Of a stretch of 64,000 bases of DNA, positions 53,473 to 61,559 are shown piece by piece. How positions within the stretch are numbered: the first letter of the stretch is position 1; every line of letters starts with the position of its first letter. The translations under genes and the position numbers were made by a program. This DNA comes from a bacterium (GTDB lineage: Bacteria > SZUA-182 > DTGQ01), in the NCBI GenBank assembly GCA_023512255.1, contig JAILZY010000006.1, positions 14,273-78,272 on the forward strand. Reading direction: 5' to 3'. The notes beneath the pieces are model-generated. The model was given only the letters and a program-made list of their open reading frames with translations. It had not been told where the DNA came from and made no database searches.

Positions 53473-54846
53473 GTGGTGCGAAAGACTAAAACTACTGTAT
53501 TGATAAGGACCGCTGTATTGATCATACTATGTGTAGGCTTATGGTTTCTTCATGGATGCAAGAGCGAAGAGGATCAAGATGTAAGCAAAAAAAGTGATTA
53601 TCATGATATTGGCACAGGCGATAATACAGGCAATAATAATAGCTTGTCTCAAGCCAATAATGTCCCGCCCGCGGTCCATATAGATCGGCCTCTTCAGGGC
53701 AGCACCTTCACAGAAGGCGATTCTGCTGCCCTCATAACCGGGATTGGTAAAGACCAAGAAGATGGGCCCCTGGCCGACAATTCACTTCAGTGGTGGGTAT
53801 CAAAATGGTGGAGCTCAAATCAATGGTCGGGATCAGATGTAGATGACGATGGCAGAAACCCTCTGGCTTGGGGCCCATCCTTTTCTCCAGGCAATCTATC
53901 ATCTGGTCAATACATCATTACCCTGATAGCAGCGGATAGTGCTGGGTTAAGCTCAAGTGATTCGATCAATATCAGGATCTGCTCAAAATGCGATGCTGAC
54001 TCCCAGCAGCCCCAAGGCCAAAACCAAAAAGCCAATGTTGTGGTGCACGGGATAATAAACCGGCTCATGGATGATCAAGGCTACCTTGTGCTCCTTGGTG
54101 AGCTGAAAAACATTGGCTGCCGGGATGCGACCTTTTGCAAAATAACCTTTACCCTGCTGGATAGCTCGCTTCAACCTATTGGAGACCCTGTATTCGCCTA
54201 TGTACATGGTACAAACAAAACCATAACCCAACAGGATGTTGAAAATAATGCTATTCTTGAGCCAGGGGTTTGCGGTGGGTTTTACCTGTCTACGAATGTG
54301 CCCGATGAAAGTGTTTCATTATATGAGTATAAGATTAGCTATCGAGGAGATGAGACCTCTTCTCCTGGTGCCGATTTGGTGGTCGATTACCCGATAGAGC
54401 CTGGTGCCAATGAGACAGATGGTTTTCTGAAGCTGTCAGGTAGAGTAAGGAACAGGGGAAGCAAAACAGCCCTGTTTAGCCAGATAACTTTTATCTTAAA
54501 GGATCGCAATGATATGGTTATTGACGTAATCAGTGCGGATATTCAAGGCTCATTTGTTTATTTGCCGGATATTTATGCTTATACCGATACAGCCGTGCTG
54601 GCTGGAAAAACAGGAGTCTTTACCGCCCAGTCAATAAGGCTCTATCCCAATGAAGTGGACTTTGATCGAAGCTACTACACCCTAGCCTGGCGAGACTGCC
54701 AAAAAACAATATCTTCTAGAGCCTCACGGCAGCGAGGAGGTGGCTTGAGCGCTTTTGCCAAAACTTCCACCGCCCTCTGCCACGATCCTGGCCAAGCATG
54801 TCGAGAGCGAGACAAAAAAATTGATGAGTTGGCAGAAAAAATGTGA
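53473..54846 (+). CDS. Predicted lipoprotein with FxLYD-like domains
   Basis: Start at GTG 53473 (VVRKTKTTVLIRT), eight bases after AAAGGAG; upstream in-frame codons would add a non-signal extension. The N-end is a lipoprotein signal with lipobox FLHGC. After a Ser/Asn linker comes an Ig-like region (PPAVHIDRPLQGSTFTEGD ... DSAGLSSSDSINIRI) and two beta-rich FxLYD-like domains (LVLLGELKNIGCRDATFCKITFTLLD and FLKLSGRVRNRGSKTALFSQITFILKD). The C-end is basic/acidic (CHDPGQACRERDKKIDELAEKM). Likely an outer-membrane or periplasmic surface lipoprotein; no specific function is known. Confidence 0.7.
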   Translation: MVRKTKTTVLIRTAVLIILCVGLWFLHGCKSEEDQDVSKKSDYHDIGTGDNTGNNNSLSQANNVPPAVHIDRPLQGSTFTEGDSAALITGIGKDQEDGPLADNSLQWWVSKWWSSNQWSGSDVDDDGRNPLAWGPSFSPGNLSSGQYIITLIAADSAGLSSSDSINIRICSKCDADSQQPQGQNQKANVVVHGIINRLMDDQGYLVLLGELKNIGCRDATFCKITFTLLDSSLQPIGDPVFAYVHGTNKTITQQDVENNAILEPGVCGGFYLSTNVPDESVSLYEYKISYRGDETSSPGADLVVDYPIEPGANETDGFLKLSGRVRNRGSKTALFSQITFILKDRNDMVIDVISADIQGSFVYLPDIYAYTDTAVLAGKTGVFTAQSIRLYPNEVDFDRSYYTLAWRDCQKTISSRASRQRGGGLSAFAKTSTALCHDPGQACRERDKKIDELAEKM

Positions 54847-54920
54847 AAATTGAGCCAAAAGCACTAAAAAGCACTAAGGCTAGACCGTCTGCCCTGGCTA
54901 GGGAAGCAAGCCCTAAAGGC

Positions 54921-55703
54921 TTAAGCAGCCGCTCTCGCGTAAATCTTGCCGCCAATCAGGATCAGGCTGGCCGTCGCGGTCAAGAGGATGGCAAAATCGG
55001 CTCCCAGCCTTGAGGGTGAGGCAGGCATTTTTCCAGCCAGCATCAGGATGCGAAGCGCATCCACCTCGTAGGTCAGTGGATTGATTTTGGCTATTGCCCT
55101 AAGCCAGCGGGGCATCATCGAAATTGGATAGATGGCGTTACTGGCAAAAAAAAGCGGCATGGTCAGAATCTGGCCTATGCCCATAAAGCGCTCACGGGTT
55201 TTAACTAGACAGGCAATAATCAGGGAGAAGGTTGAGAAAAAGGCTGCGCCGAGGATGACGATGATCACGACACCCAAGAGGGCCAGCGGTGTCCAGTTTA
55301 TTTTCACCCCCAGGATGAAAGCCAGAAGATAAATGATCACCGCCTGGGCCAGGCTGCGCACACCGGCAGCTAGCGCTTTTCCCAGCACCAGGGCCGGCCG
55401 TGGGGTAGGAGAGGCCAAAAATTTGTGAATGATCCCTAAATCTCTCTCCCAGATAATGGCGATGCCGTAGAAAATAGAGATAAAAAGGACGCTTTGAGCC
55501 AGAATACCAGGGGTCATGAAGTCAAGATAGCACAAGCCTGGCGTAGGGATAACCCGACTATGGGTGAATACCTGTCCGAATACCAAAAGCCACAATAGCG
55601 GCTGAACAGCTCGCATGATAAGCTCGGTTGGATCATGGAGGATTTTCCTGACCTCAAAGCCAGCTATGGTGAATGTCTTGCTCAGAAACCGAATGATCGG
55701 CAT
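54921..55703 (-). CDS. ABC-2 type export permease (DrrB-like)
   Basis: 260 residues from the internal ATG at 55703 (MPIIRFLSKTFTIAGFEVRK), the usual permease length; a longer in-frame start at 55847 overlaps the ATPase gene by 101 bases and is less likely. Six hydrophobic helices and the ABC-2 signature region (MPLFFASNAIYPISMMPRWLRAIAKINPLTYEVDALR). Together with the ATPase it should export a small amphiphile or polysaccharide; no biosynthetic genes indicate the substrate. Confidence 0.87.
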   Translation of the reverse strand: MPIIRFLSKTFTIAGFEVRKILHDPTELIMRAVQPLLWLLVFGQVFTHSRVIPTPGLCYLDFMTPGILAQSVLFISIFYGIAIIWERDLGIIHKFLASPTPRPALVLGKALAAGVRSLAQAVIIYLLAFILGVKINWTPLALLGVVIIVILGAAFFSTFSLIIACLVKTRERFMGIGQILTMPLFFASNAIYPISMMPRWLRAIAKINPLTYEVDALRILMLAGKMPASPSRLGADFAILLTATASLILIGGKIYARAAA

Positions 55704-55746
55704 GATGAGTGGTCCGGTCCAAGAAAGCCCTGGCCCCAAGAAATTA

Positions 55747-56547
55747 CTAGCCAAGTCGCTTGGCAGTGCGCCGTGTTCTTGAGGTTTCACGGTAGCCGCC
55801 TCCTCCTGATTCCAATGCCTGACCCGTATAGTGGGCAAAGACATCATTTAGGGTGGCTCCATCCGAGCCGATTGAGGCCTTAAGTTTAGCCGGACTGCCA
55901 AGAGCAACCATCCGGCCAAGGTGCATTACAGCCACTCGATTGCACAGAGCATCGGCCTCTTCCAGATAGTGAGTGGTCAGGAAAATTGTTGTGCCATAGG
56001 TAACCCGAAGCTTTTCAATGTGCTTCCAGACCGCGGTCCGGGCAAGAGGATCAAGCCCTACGGTCGGCTCATCCAGAAAGAGCAACCGAGGCCGGTGCAG
56101 CAAAGACTGGGCAATCTCAAGCCGTCTGATCATTCCTCCTGAGTAAGTGCGCACTAACTTGTTAGCCGCATCGGATAAGCCCATGAACGAGAGAGCCTCA
56201 TCCACCCTGCTCTTTTGCTCTGAGCGGGGCAGATCATAGAGCTTGGCAAAAATGAGTAGATTCTCATAGCCGGTCAGGGAACCATCAGCAGATAAAACCT
56301 GCGGTACATAGCCGATCAGCCGCCGCACCTCAGAAGATTTGCGTATAAGGTCAAAGCCAGCTACTGTGGCTGTGCCCGATGTTGGTGAAAGCAGGGTGGT
56401 CAGCATCTTGATGGCCGTACTCTTGCCCGCCCCATTTGGGCCAAGCAGCCCAAATACCTCACCAGCCTTTACGCAGATATTAAGACCATCTACCGCTATC
56501 ATAGGGCCGAAGCGGCGAGTGAGTTTTTTTGTCTCCAGAATGATCAT
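55747..56547 (-). CDS. ABC-2 type export ATP-binding protein (DrrA-like)
   Basis: This 266-residue ATPase has Walker A GPNGAGKSTAIKML, Q-loop (GYVPQ), signature YSGGMIRRLEIAQSLLHRP, Walker B LLFLDEPTVGLDP and the switch His (LTTHYLEEAD). These are the features of DrrA/CcmA-type exporters paired with an ABC-2 permease. The permease follows on the same strand. Complete. Confidence 0.93.
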   Translation of the reverse strand: MIILETKKLTRRFGPMIAVDGLNICVKAGEVFGLLGPNGAGKSTAIKMLTTLLSPTSGTATVAGFDLIRKSSEVRRLIGYVPQVLSADGSLTGYENLLIFAKLYDLPRSEQKSRVDEALSFMGLSDAANKLVRTYSGGMIRRLEIAQSLLHRPRLLFLDEPTVGLDPLARTAVWKHIEKLRVTYGTTIFLTTHYLEEADALCNRVAVMHLGRMVALGSPAKLKASIGSDGATLNDVFAHYTGQALESGGGGYRETSRTRRTAKRLG

Positions 56548-56561
56548 GATTTTTCCCCAGG

Positions 56562-56703
56562 GAAATGTCCGCGCCTTGTGTGAATTATCCCTATGCCGTG
56601 TCCATCTAACCCACAGAATTACAGAAATGTCCGCTCTTTGGGTGGATTATCCCCTTAGGTTGATTATCCCATTTGAAATATCCGCACCTTGTGCTGATTG
56701 TCC
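56562..56703. repeat. Three degenerate ~29-bp direct repeats upstream of the ABC genes
   Basis: Units of the form GAAATGTCCGC-CTTGTG-GATTATCCC start near 56562, 56624 and 56675, spaced 51-62 bases. They lie upstream (on the minus strand) of the ABC ATPase start, where they could act as regulator sites or be decayed duplications. Confidence 0.55.
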
Positions 56704-56831
56704 AGTTTGTATTGCCGAGGCTGGCGCCCGTGTTCTAAGCCATTATTGGCACATGGGGTTAAGTTTATAACAGAATGTCTTTTCGGTCAATTTTTGAGAT
56801 TATCTTTACCACCTCTTATTGAAAAGATATT

Positions 56832-56944
56832 CGCTCTTATTTATTAGCTACCATTGAGAGACATAACCCTAATAAGAGCTAAGCTCCTTCGAGGGTTTAT
56901 AGTTGTTCTGATATAGGGTTTATGGTGTCTGATATATAAGAGCG
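56832..56944. mobile_element. Family 1 MITE, copy D
   Basis: A 113-bp element closely similar to copies A and C. It is bracketed by perfect 8-bp direct repeats AAGATATT (56824-56831 and 56945-56952). It sits just beyond the 3' end of the glycine-rich protein gene. Confidence 0.92.
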
Positions 56945-56966
56945 AAGATATTAAGAGCGAAAGATA

Positions 56967-58418
56967 TTAAGGGATTAGTCCTCCGCCGCCACCGATTCCA
57001 CCCCCACCGCCGATTCCGCCGCCGCCGCCACCCCCACCCCCGCCGCCAGGTCCTCCGGTAACAGCCACGGTTGGAGTAACCACAGGGGTAAGAGCTACAG
57101 CCGGCAAAGGAGATGTTATCGGAAGCGCCGTACTTACCGGATTAACCGGAGGCTCAATGATAATAGAAGCAGTAGAAACCGGTGTTGCCCCGCTAAACAG
57201 ATAGTCAAACAGTTTGGTATAGAAGGAGTCGCCGACACTGGTTCCTAAAAGGGGACTCAGAATTCCAGAAAGCCCCATCAGGCCCAGGCCGCCCCCTGAA
57301 AGGCCAAGCCCTCCCAGGCCGCCAAGCCCTCCATAAAGCCCCAGTCCAAGCCCCAAGCCACCAAGCCCTCCCAAGGGAGGACCAAATGTGCCCATAGCCA
57401 GCAGGGGCGCACCAAAAAGGCCATATCCCAGACCAAACGGCCCGCCAAATAGCCCTAAGCCAAAGGGAAAAGCAGGGATATACGGCATATAGGGCATAAA
57501 AAAGGGATAGAATCCCAGCGGATCATACCAGACCGAGGAGGAGTAGCGCCAGGCGTCAGATAATAGACCAGAGTACCAATCAGTATCATTGCCGAATCCT
57601 AGATCATTGCTAAATCCATTGCTAAATCCTGAATCCCATCCTGCTCGATTGAAAATAGGATTTATATTCAGCGCCGAAGGATAAGAGGAAGAAATATTAG
57701 AGGAAGAGGAGGATGAGGAATGGGAAGCGGCTGTGCCTGGCGAAAGATCGCTCTTTACCTGAAGATAAGAAAAAGGGCCAGCCGCGCTATCCTGCGCCTG
57801 GACAATCTGAAAGCAATTTCGGCTATTGTTGGAAGTCCAGCCAAGATGGAAGATCGACTTGCCTTCTTCTGTCCGGGGGAAATCGATCAAAAGCTCGTCG
57901 CTGTCTGAAAAGAACCTAATCTTGCGGATATCGAATCGGCTTCCCCTAAGACTTATCCTTTTGATCGAGGAGAAGACCTGATGGGCCAATTGAAGGTCAT
58001 CGGCTATGTCCCTCTGTATGGTTAACCAAGAGGTAGAGTTTGTCTTGCCGAGAGGAATCCTGAGCACTCCCCCTTGAGTAATGGTACTTTCGCCCTCTCC
58101 GGCAAAGTAATAGATCCAGACCGTTGGCTGAAGCCCGCTTTGCGTTTCTACCTCAATTGAGAAAACAAAATCATTCTCACCTCGGAGGACTATCTCAAGC
58201 TTCGGCAGACCTTTAAGTCGCTCACGGTAGGCAGCCATATCCTTGCTGACATATATTGGCTCCTGCTGTTTTGCCCGGCACACCCTGGTCAGGGGAAAAA
58301 CCATCATGGTGAAGAAAAACAAAAAGATACCTAACAGTTTGAATTGAAAAAGCAGTATCCTGATAGCCGCAGCCTTAAAAAACACACGCTGTTGATTCTT
58401 GTTCATATTTATCCTCAC
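56967..58418 (-). CDS. Exported glycine-rich repeat protein
   Basis: This 483-residue protein has an N-terminal hydrophobic segment (about 20-45), a folded middle (about 60-240; for example KLEIVLRGENDFVFSIEVE and WTSNNSRNCFQIVQA), a Ser-rich linker and then a Gly/Leu/Phe/Pro-rich region (FGLGLFGGPFGLGYGLFG, GLGGLGLGLG). It ends in a run of glycines (about 454-481). The second half resembles structural or envelope Gly-rich proteins, the first half is unrecognised. The GC-rich, repetitive 3' end is unlike its neighbours. Function unknown. Confidence 0.7.
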   Translation of the reverse strand: MRINMNKNQQRVFFKAAAIRILLFQFKLLGIFLFFFTMMVFPLTRVCRAKQQEPIYVSKDMAAYRERLKGLPKLEIVLRGENDFVFSIEVETQSGLQPTVWIYYFAGEGESTITQGGVLRIPLGKTNSTSWLTIQRDIADDLQLAHQVFSSIKRISLRGSRFDIRKIRFFSDSDELLIDFPRTEEGKSIFHLGWTSNNSRNCFQIVQAQDSAAGPFSYLQVKSDLSPGTAASHSSSSSSSNISSSYPSALNINPIFNRAGWDSGFSNGFSNDLGFGNDTDWYSGLLSDAWRYSSSVWYDPLGFYPFFMPYMPYIPAFPFGLGLFGGPFGLGYGLFGAPLLAMGTFGPPLGGLGGLGLGLGLYGGLGGLGGLGLSGGGLGLMGLSGILSPLLGTSVGDSFYTKLFDYLFSGATPVSTASIIIEPPVNPVSTALPITSPLPAVALTPVVTPTVAVTGGPGGGGGGGGGGGIGGGGGIGGGGGLIP

Positions 58419-58578
58419 TGTTCTGCTTTAATACCTTCCTCAGAAACTGGTAGCAGGGTGATTTATGGAAATTTTCTTTTCTGACCCATCATGGAAAAGT
58501 TTGGGGAAAATAATTTAGCGCCGGGGAAATCAGTTAGAAAACAGTTAGTTAATTAATTTTTAAAAAGTTTTTCAAAGC

Positions 58579-58657
58579 CCTTGAGCTAGAGGATCAACCA
58601 GAGATAGTCATATAAATCCTTGAGCCAGAGTATCAACCCGAGATAGGTCATATGGAA
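58579..58657. repeat. Degenerate ~39-bp tandem duplication
   Basis: Units at 58579-58617 and 58618-58657 both read CCTTGAGC-AGAG-ATCAACC-GAGATA-GTCATAT with a few differences. It lies upstream of the glycine-rich gene. Confidence 0.7.
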
Positions 58658-58699
58658 AAGCCGTGTTCTCAAATCCTTATCAGTTATTATCCACACCGA

Positions 58700-58960
58700 A
58701 AATGGTCTTTTCGCTAATAAAGTGCGCAAGCTGGGCAAAGGTCCAGCACCTACAATTTATAGCGTAATTGATCCGCTGTGCACTTATAAGTATCCAACCA
58801 TAATAAATTAAACCTTTCAGTAGGATAAGCGCCTCGCTGATCAGACCCAGGCGAGACGCTTGCGCTGCCAGAGTAAGTTACAGATCTTTATGGTCGGGCA
58901 CTTAGCGGATATTTATCTGCTGCGCACTTGTGTTATGCACTTAGCTAAAGAACCACTAAA
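58700..58960. mobile_element. Family 2 MITE-like element interrupted by a family 3 element
   Basis: The outer parts (58700-58785 and 58905-58960) together give a ~142-bp sequence that matches the minus-strand reading of 31788-31932, including GGTCTTTTCGCTAATAA at the left and CACTTGTG, GCACTTAGC and CCACTAAA at the right. The middle 119 bases are a family 3 element. This is a nested insertion. Confidence 0.6.
58786..58904. mobile_element. Family 3 MITE-like element nested in family 2
   Basis: Starts ATAAGTATCCAACCATAATA and ends TTTATGGTCGGGCACTTA. Both ends match those of 12246-12356 in inverted order, and a TTATCCT-type block is shared. The centre holds an imperfect 11-bp stem (AAGCGCCTCGC / GCGAGACGCTT). 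Confidence 0.6.
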
Positions 58961-59204
58961 TCAGCCAGAGAGATATCGTGCTTGGAAAGCGCGTGATGGA
59001 AAAGCGCTGTGTTTTGGTTTAAATTTTCGCAGGGACAGCTGGTATAAGATAGTGAAGTTTAACCTGGATATAGTGAGTTATTATATTTTTCAGCCATAAC
59101 CTTTGTCAAGAAATTTTATACTCAAATTTTCTTAATATTATCAATCTATTAACCTTGCCGGTTCTATCACCACGAGCGAGAGCAGATCAAATTAAACAGT
59201 CAAC

Positions 59205-59261
59205 TGTAGGTGCGGCCCTTAGGTCTGCCCAAATCGCGCACTTTGTTAGCGAAAATACCCC
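59205..59261. repeat. Inverted end fragment of family 2
   Basis: On the minus strand this reads GGGTATTTTCGCTAACAAAG followed by TGCGC and TTGGGCA, and then GCACCTACA. It matches the left end of the element at 58704-58755 but in inverted orientation and 450 bases away; it is a remnant of another copy. Confidence 0.55.
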
Positions 59262-59588
59262 TTAGATCGAAGTTTTCTCTATTACTTTCTCATTTTTCAG
59301 ACAGCTTCTAAAAAATAGGATCGGAGAGAGAGATTTTCCCTTACGATCAAAAATGGGGCTGAGGGATAAACCTCTTGGTATTTTCTGTTTGGTATTCTTT
59401 GTAATTACTTATTTTTATCTCTATTTTCATTTTTATTCCTATCTCATCCTGTGAAGTGCTATTTATATTTATTTTTTCAATATTTAATAGAATTAATCAC
59501 TAACTTATCGACATCTTTTCCACAACTATTGTGGAAATAGCCTCTAACTTATTATCTTTTTAAAATATAATGCGGGCTTTGGCTCTAA
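59262..59588. other. Gene-free AT-rich stretch before bioC
   Basis: About 330 bases with no credible gene, RNA or element. It is AT-rich, and no clear terminator for the minus-strand bio genes was found. Confidence 0.6.
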
Positions 59589-60518
59589 TCACTCTCCTTT
59601 TTCTCCCTCCATCAGGATAACCTGATAGGTGGCCGAAATTCCCCACTCATGGCCGAACTGCTCCTGATAGTAATTCTCCATTTCCCTAAGAATTCTTCTT
59701 CCCCCCAAGCCCGCAGATCGACTCAAGGTAGCGTTCGATGCGCCTGTAGTCTTGAGCTCCATGAGCAGGGAGCGGACAGTGGGATAGGTCCTGAGCATGG
59801 TATATTCTTTGAGTTTAAGGTTAGAAAAACCACAATTTCGCAGCATGGCCCTAAGCTCTCCTGAGCTGAGAAAGGCCTGACCATGTGATTGCCCAGCTTC
59901 CTCGCTGCTCCCCACTCGCTGGTAGGCTTGTCTGAAGGCGGCGTGCAGCTCGCTAAGGGTTCCCTGGCCGAAGGTGGAAAAGAGGAATTTTCCCCCCCAT
60001 TTTAAAACCCGCCAGACCTCCCCAAAGGCCAGGTCATGATCGCTTACCCACTGATAGGTCAGATTGGAGAGCACAAGGTCAAAAACGCTCGAGCGATAGG
60101 GCAGGTTTTCCGCATCGGCCTGGAGGAGAAACAGACGGCGATTCGCTCTGGTAGAGGGTGGTGCATTTGCTTCAGCAGAGGGTGGTGCAGGGGAAAATTG
60201 GCCAGGTGAGGTCGTCGGGGAGGCGGCAGGGTAAGCAGTTGTGTAGTTGAGTTTTCGCTGAGCCTGCCTGAGCATATCGTAGGCAAGGTCGAGGCCGTGC
60301 AATTGGCTATCGGGAAAAGATGCAGCAAGGTCCAGGAGGGTGAGGCCAGTGCCTGTTCCGATATCGAGAATCCGCAACGGAACCTGGCGGGATGACAGGT
60401 GCGGCAGCAGGCAGGAGAGCAGCATCTGGCTGACCTCCCGCTGTAGGCAGGAGATATGGTCATAGATGGCGGCCGCGGCTGAAAAATTCTTCTGTACCTT
60501 CTTCTTATTGATCCGCAT
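59589..60518 (-). CDS. bioC: Malonyl-ACP O-methyltransferase BioC
   Basis: This 309-residue SAM methyltransferase has the family N-end (KKKVQKNFSAAAAIYDHIS), the SAM loop LDIGTGTGLTLLDLA, ADAENLPYRSSVFDLVLSNL and the BioC phrase FSTFGQGTLSELHAAF. BioC masks the malonyl carboxyl as a methyl ester so that fatty-acid synthase can make pimeloyl-ACP methyl ester. Between the two halves of the SAM domain is an unusual Pro/Ala/Ser-rich insert (about residues 98-130) containing a 13-bp repeat at period 24 (60153, 60177). Its start overlaps the bioH end by 14 bases at a 13-bp tandem duplication. The length exceeds most BioC proteins (~250) because of the insert. Confidence 0.9.
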   Translation of the reverse strand: MRINKKKVQKNFSAAAAIYDHISCLQREVSQMLLSCLLPHLSSRQVPLRILDIGTGTGLTLLDLAASFPDSQLHGLDLAYDMLRQAQRKLNYTTAYPAASPTTSPGQFSPAPPSAEANAPPSTRANRRLFLLQADAENLPYRSSVFDLVLSNLTYQWVSDHDLAFGEVWRVLKWGGKFLFSTFGQGTLSELHAAFRQAYQRVGSSEEAGQSHGQAFLSSGELRAMLRNCGFSNLKLKEYTMLRTYPTVRSLLMELKTTGASNATLSRSAGLGGRRILREMENYYQEQFGHEWGISATYQVILMEGEKGE

Positions 60519-60530
60519 TATTGATCCGCA
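60505..60530. repeat. 13-bp tandem duplication at the bioH-bioC junction
   Basis: TTATTGATCCGCA lies at 60505-60517 and 60518-60530. On the minus strand the pair encodes the bioH C-end RINNADQ and supplies the bioC start ATG CGG ATC AAT. Confidence 0.92.
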
Positions 60531-61347
60531 GAGAATCCTTTAGCCCCAGAGAGGCTTTAGCCTCAAGATATTGAAGAAACTCTTCCAGGATTTGATTAAA
60601 CTCTTCTTCCCTGGTGAGAAAAGGGATGTGTCCGCAATCTGGAAGTATTCTAAGTTGAGAGCACGGTATCTGCTGATGCAGATAATGGGCTGCGGCCACA
60701 GGGCAGAGGCGATCTTTCTGGCCATGAATAATGAGTGCTGGCGACTTGATATAAGGTAGATGTGGCCGAAGGTCTTCATCTTCCAGGATATTCAGCCCTT
60801 CAACAAGTGCCTGATCACTGATCGGCTGATCTGTTTTGAGCAGATCCCTGATTTTTAGCACCAGGGGCTCGCTAAGCTCCTGATCGGCGAACAGGAGCTG
60901 ATGAAATGAGCTGAAAGCAAAAAGCCGATCACGAAGCAGCCTGCTGCGAAGCAGACGAAGCTCTCCTCGACCGATTCCATCTGGGAAGCTGTCATCAGCT
61001 ACAAACTTAGGAGTTGTGGCCACCAGAGTAATGGAATTGACAAGATCGGGAAAGCGAAAAGCAAATTTTAGGGCGATCATACCACCTAACGACCAGCCAA
61101 TGAGATGCACTGCCGCAAGTGAGCGGCGGCGGCAGAGGGCAAATAATTCATCAGTCAGGTTGTTCAGGGTCAAGGGAGTTATAAAAAATGATGGCCCGCG
61201 GCAGGTTTGAAGCAGGTAGTCAGGAACCAGTACAGGCCGCCGAGTTGCAGTAAAGTAGGTAGCCTGCCTTTGCCAGATCTTAGCGGTCGATCCCCATCCG
61301 TGGAGAAAGATCAGCGGTGCAGAGCGAAAATATTTCCCTTGACTCAC
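60505..61347 (-). CDS. bioH: Pimeloyl-ACP methyl ester carboxylesterase, BioH-like
   Basis: The alpha/beta hydrolase of 280 residues starts at GTG 61347 (VSQGKYFRSAPLIFLHGWG), five bases after GGGAG; an ATG at 61377 is also in frame. Oxyanion region HGWGSTAKIW, nucleophile elbow GWSLGG with the catalytic Ser, Asp in IHGQKDRLCP and His in DCGHIPFL complete the triad. BioH frees pimeloyl-ACP from its methyl ester. The place between bioF and bioC supports this over a general esterase. The gap to bioF is 212 bases, so it may have its own promoter. Confidence 0.82.
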   Translation of the reverse strand: MSQGKYFRSAPLIFLHGWGSTAKIWQRQATYFTATRRPVLVPDYLLQTCRGPSFFITPLTLNNLTDELFALCRRRSLAAVHLIGWSLGGMIALKFAFRFPDLVNSITLVATTPKFVADDSFPDGIGRGELRLLRSRLLRDRLFAFSSFHQLLFADQELSEPLVLKIRDLLKTDQPISDQALVEGLNILEDEDLRPHLPYIKSPALIIHGQKDRLCPVAAAHYLHQQIPCSQLRILPDCGHIPFLTREEEFNQILEEFLQYLEAKASLGLKDSLRINNADQ

Positions 61348-61559
61348 ATTATCTCCCGATCGTTCACATCTGCCCACTCGCTAATGTTGGCCTCCATATC
61401 CTTCCCGCCTCACTCACGACGTCTTTTCATCCGCACTCACGCTGGCTATTGCTATTAGACTTAAATTTTTATAATTTATTGTTATTTATAGGTTTTCATT
61501 TAAAATAAAAAAGGTAGAGTTAGGTTTACCCCCTACGTCTTTCTAACTTGCCCTGCTCC

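Noticed and set aside
56740-56765. TGGCACATGGGG resembling a sigma-54 -24 element
   Set aside because: There is no TTGC at the -12 position and no gene at the right distance on that strand.
58860-59099. 79-codon open frame on the plus strand
   Set aside because: It runs through the nested family 2/3 elements, has no ribosome site and resembles no protein; most likely chance.
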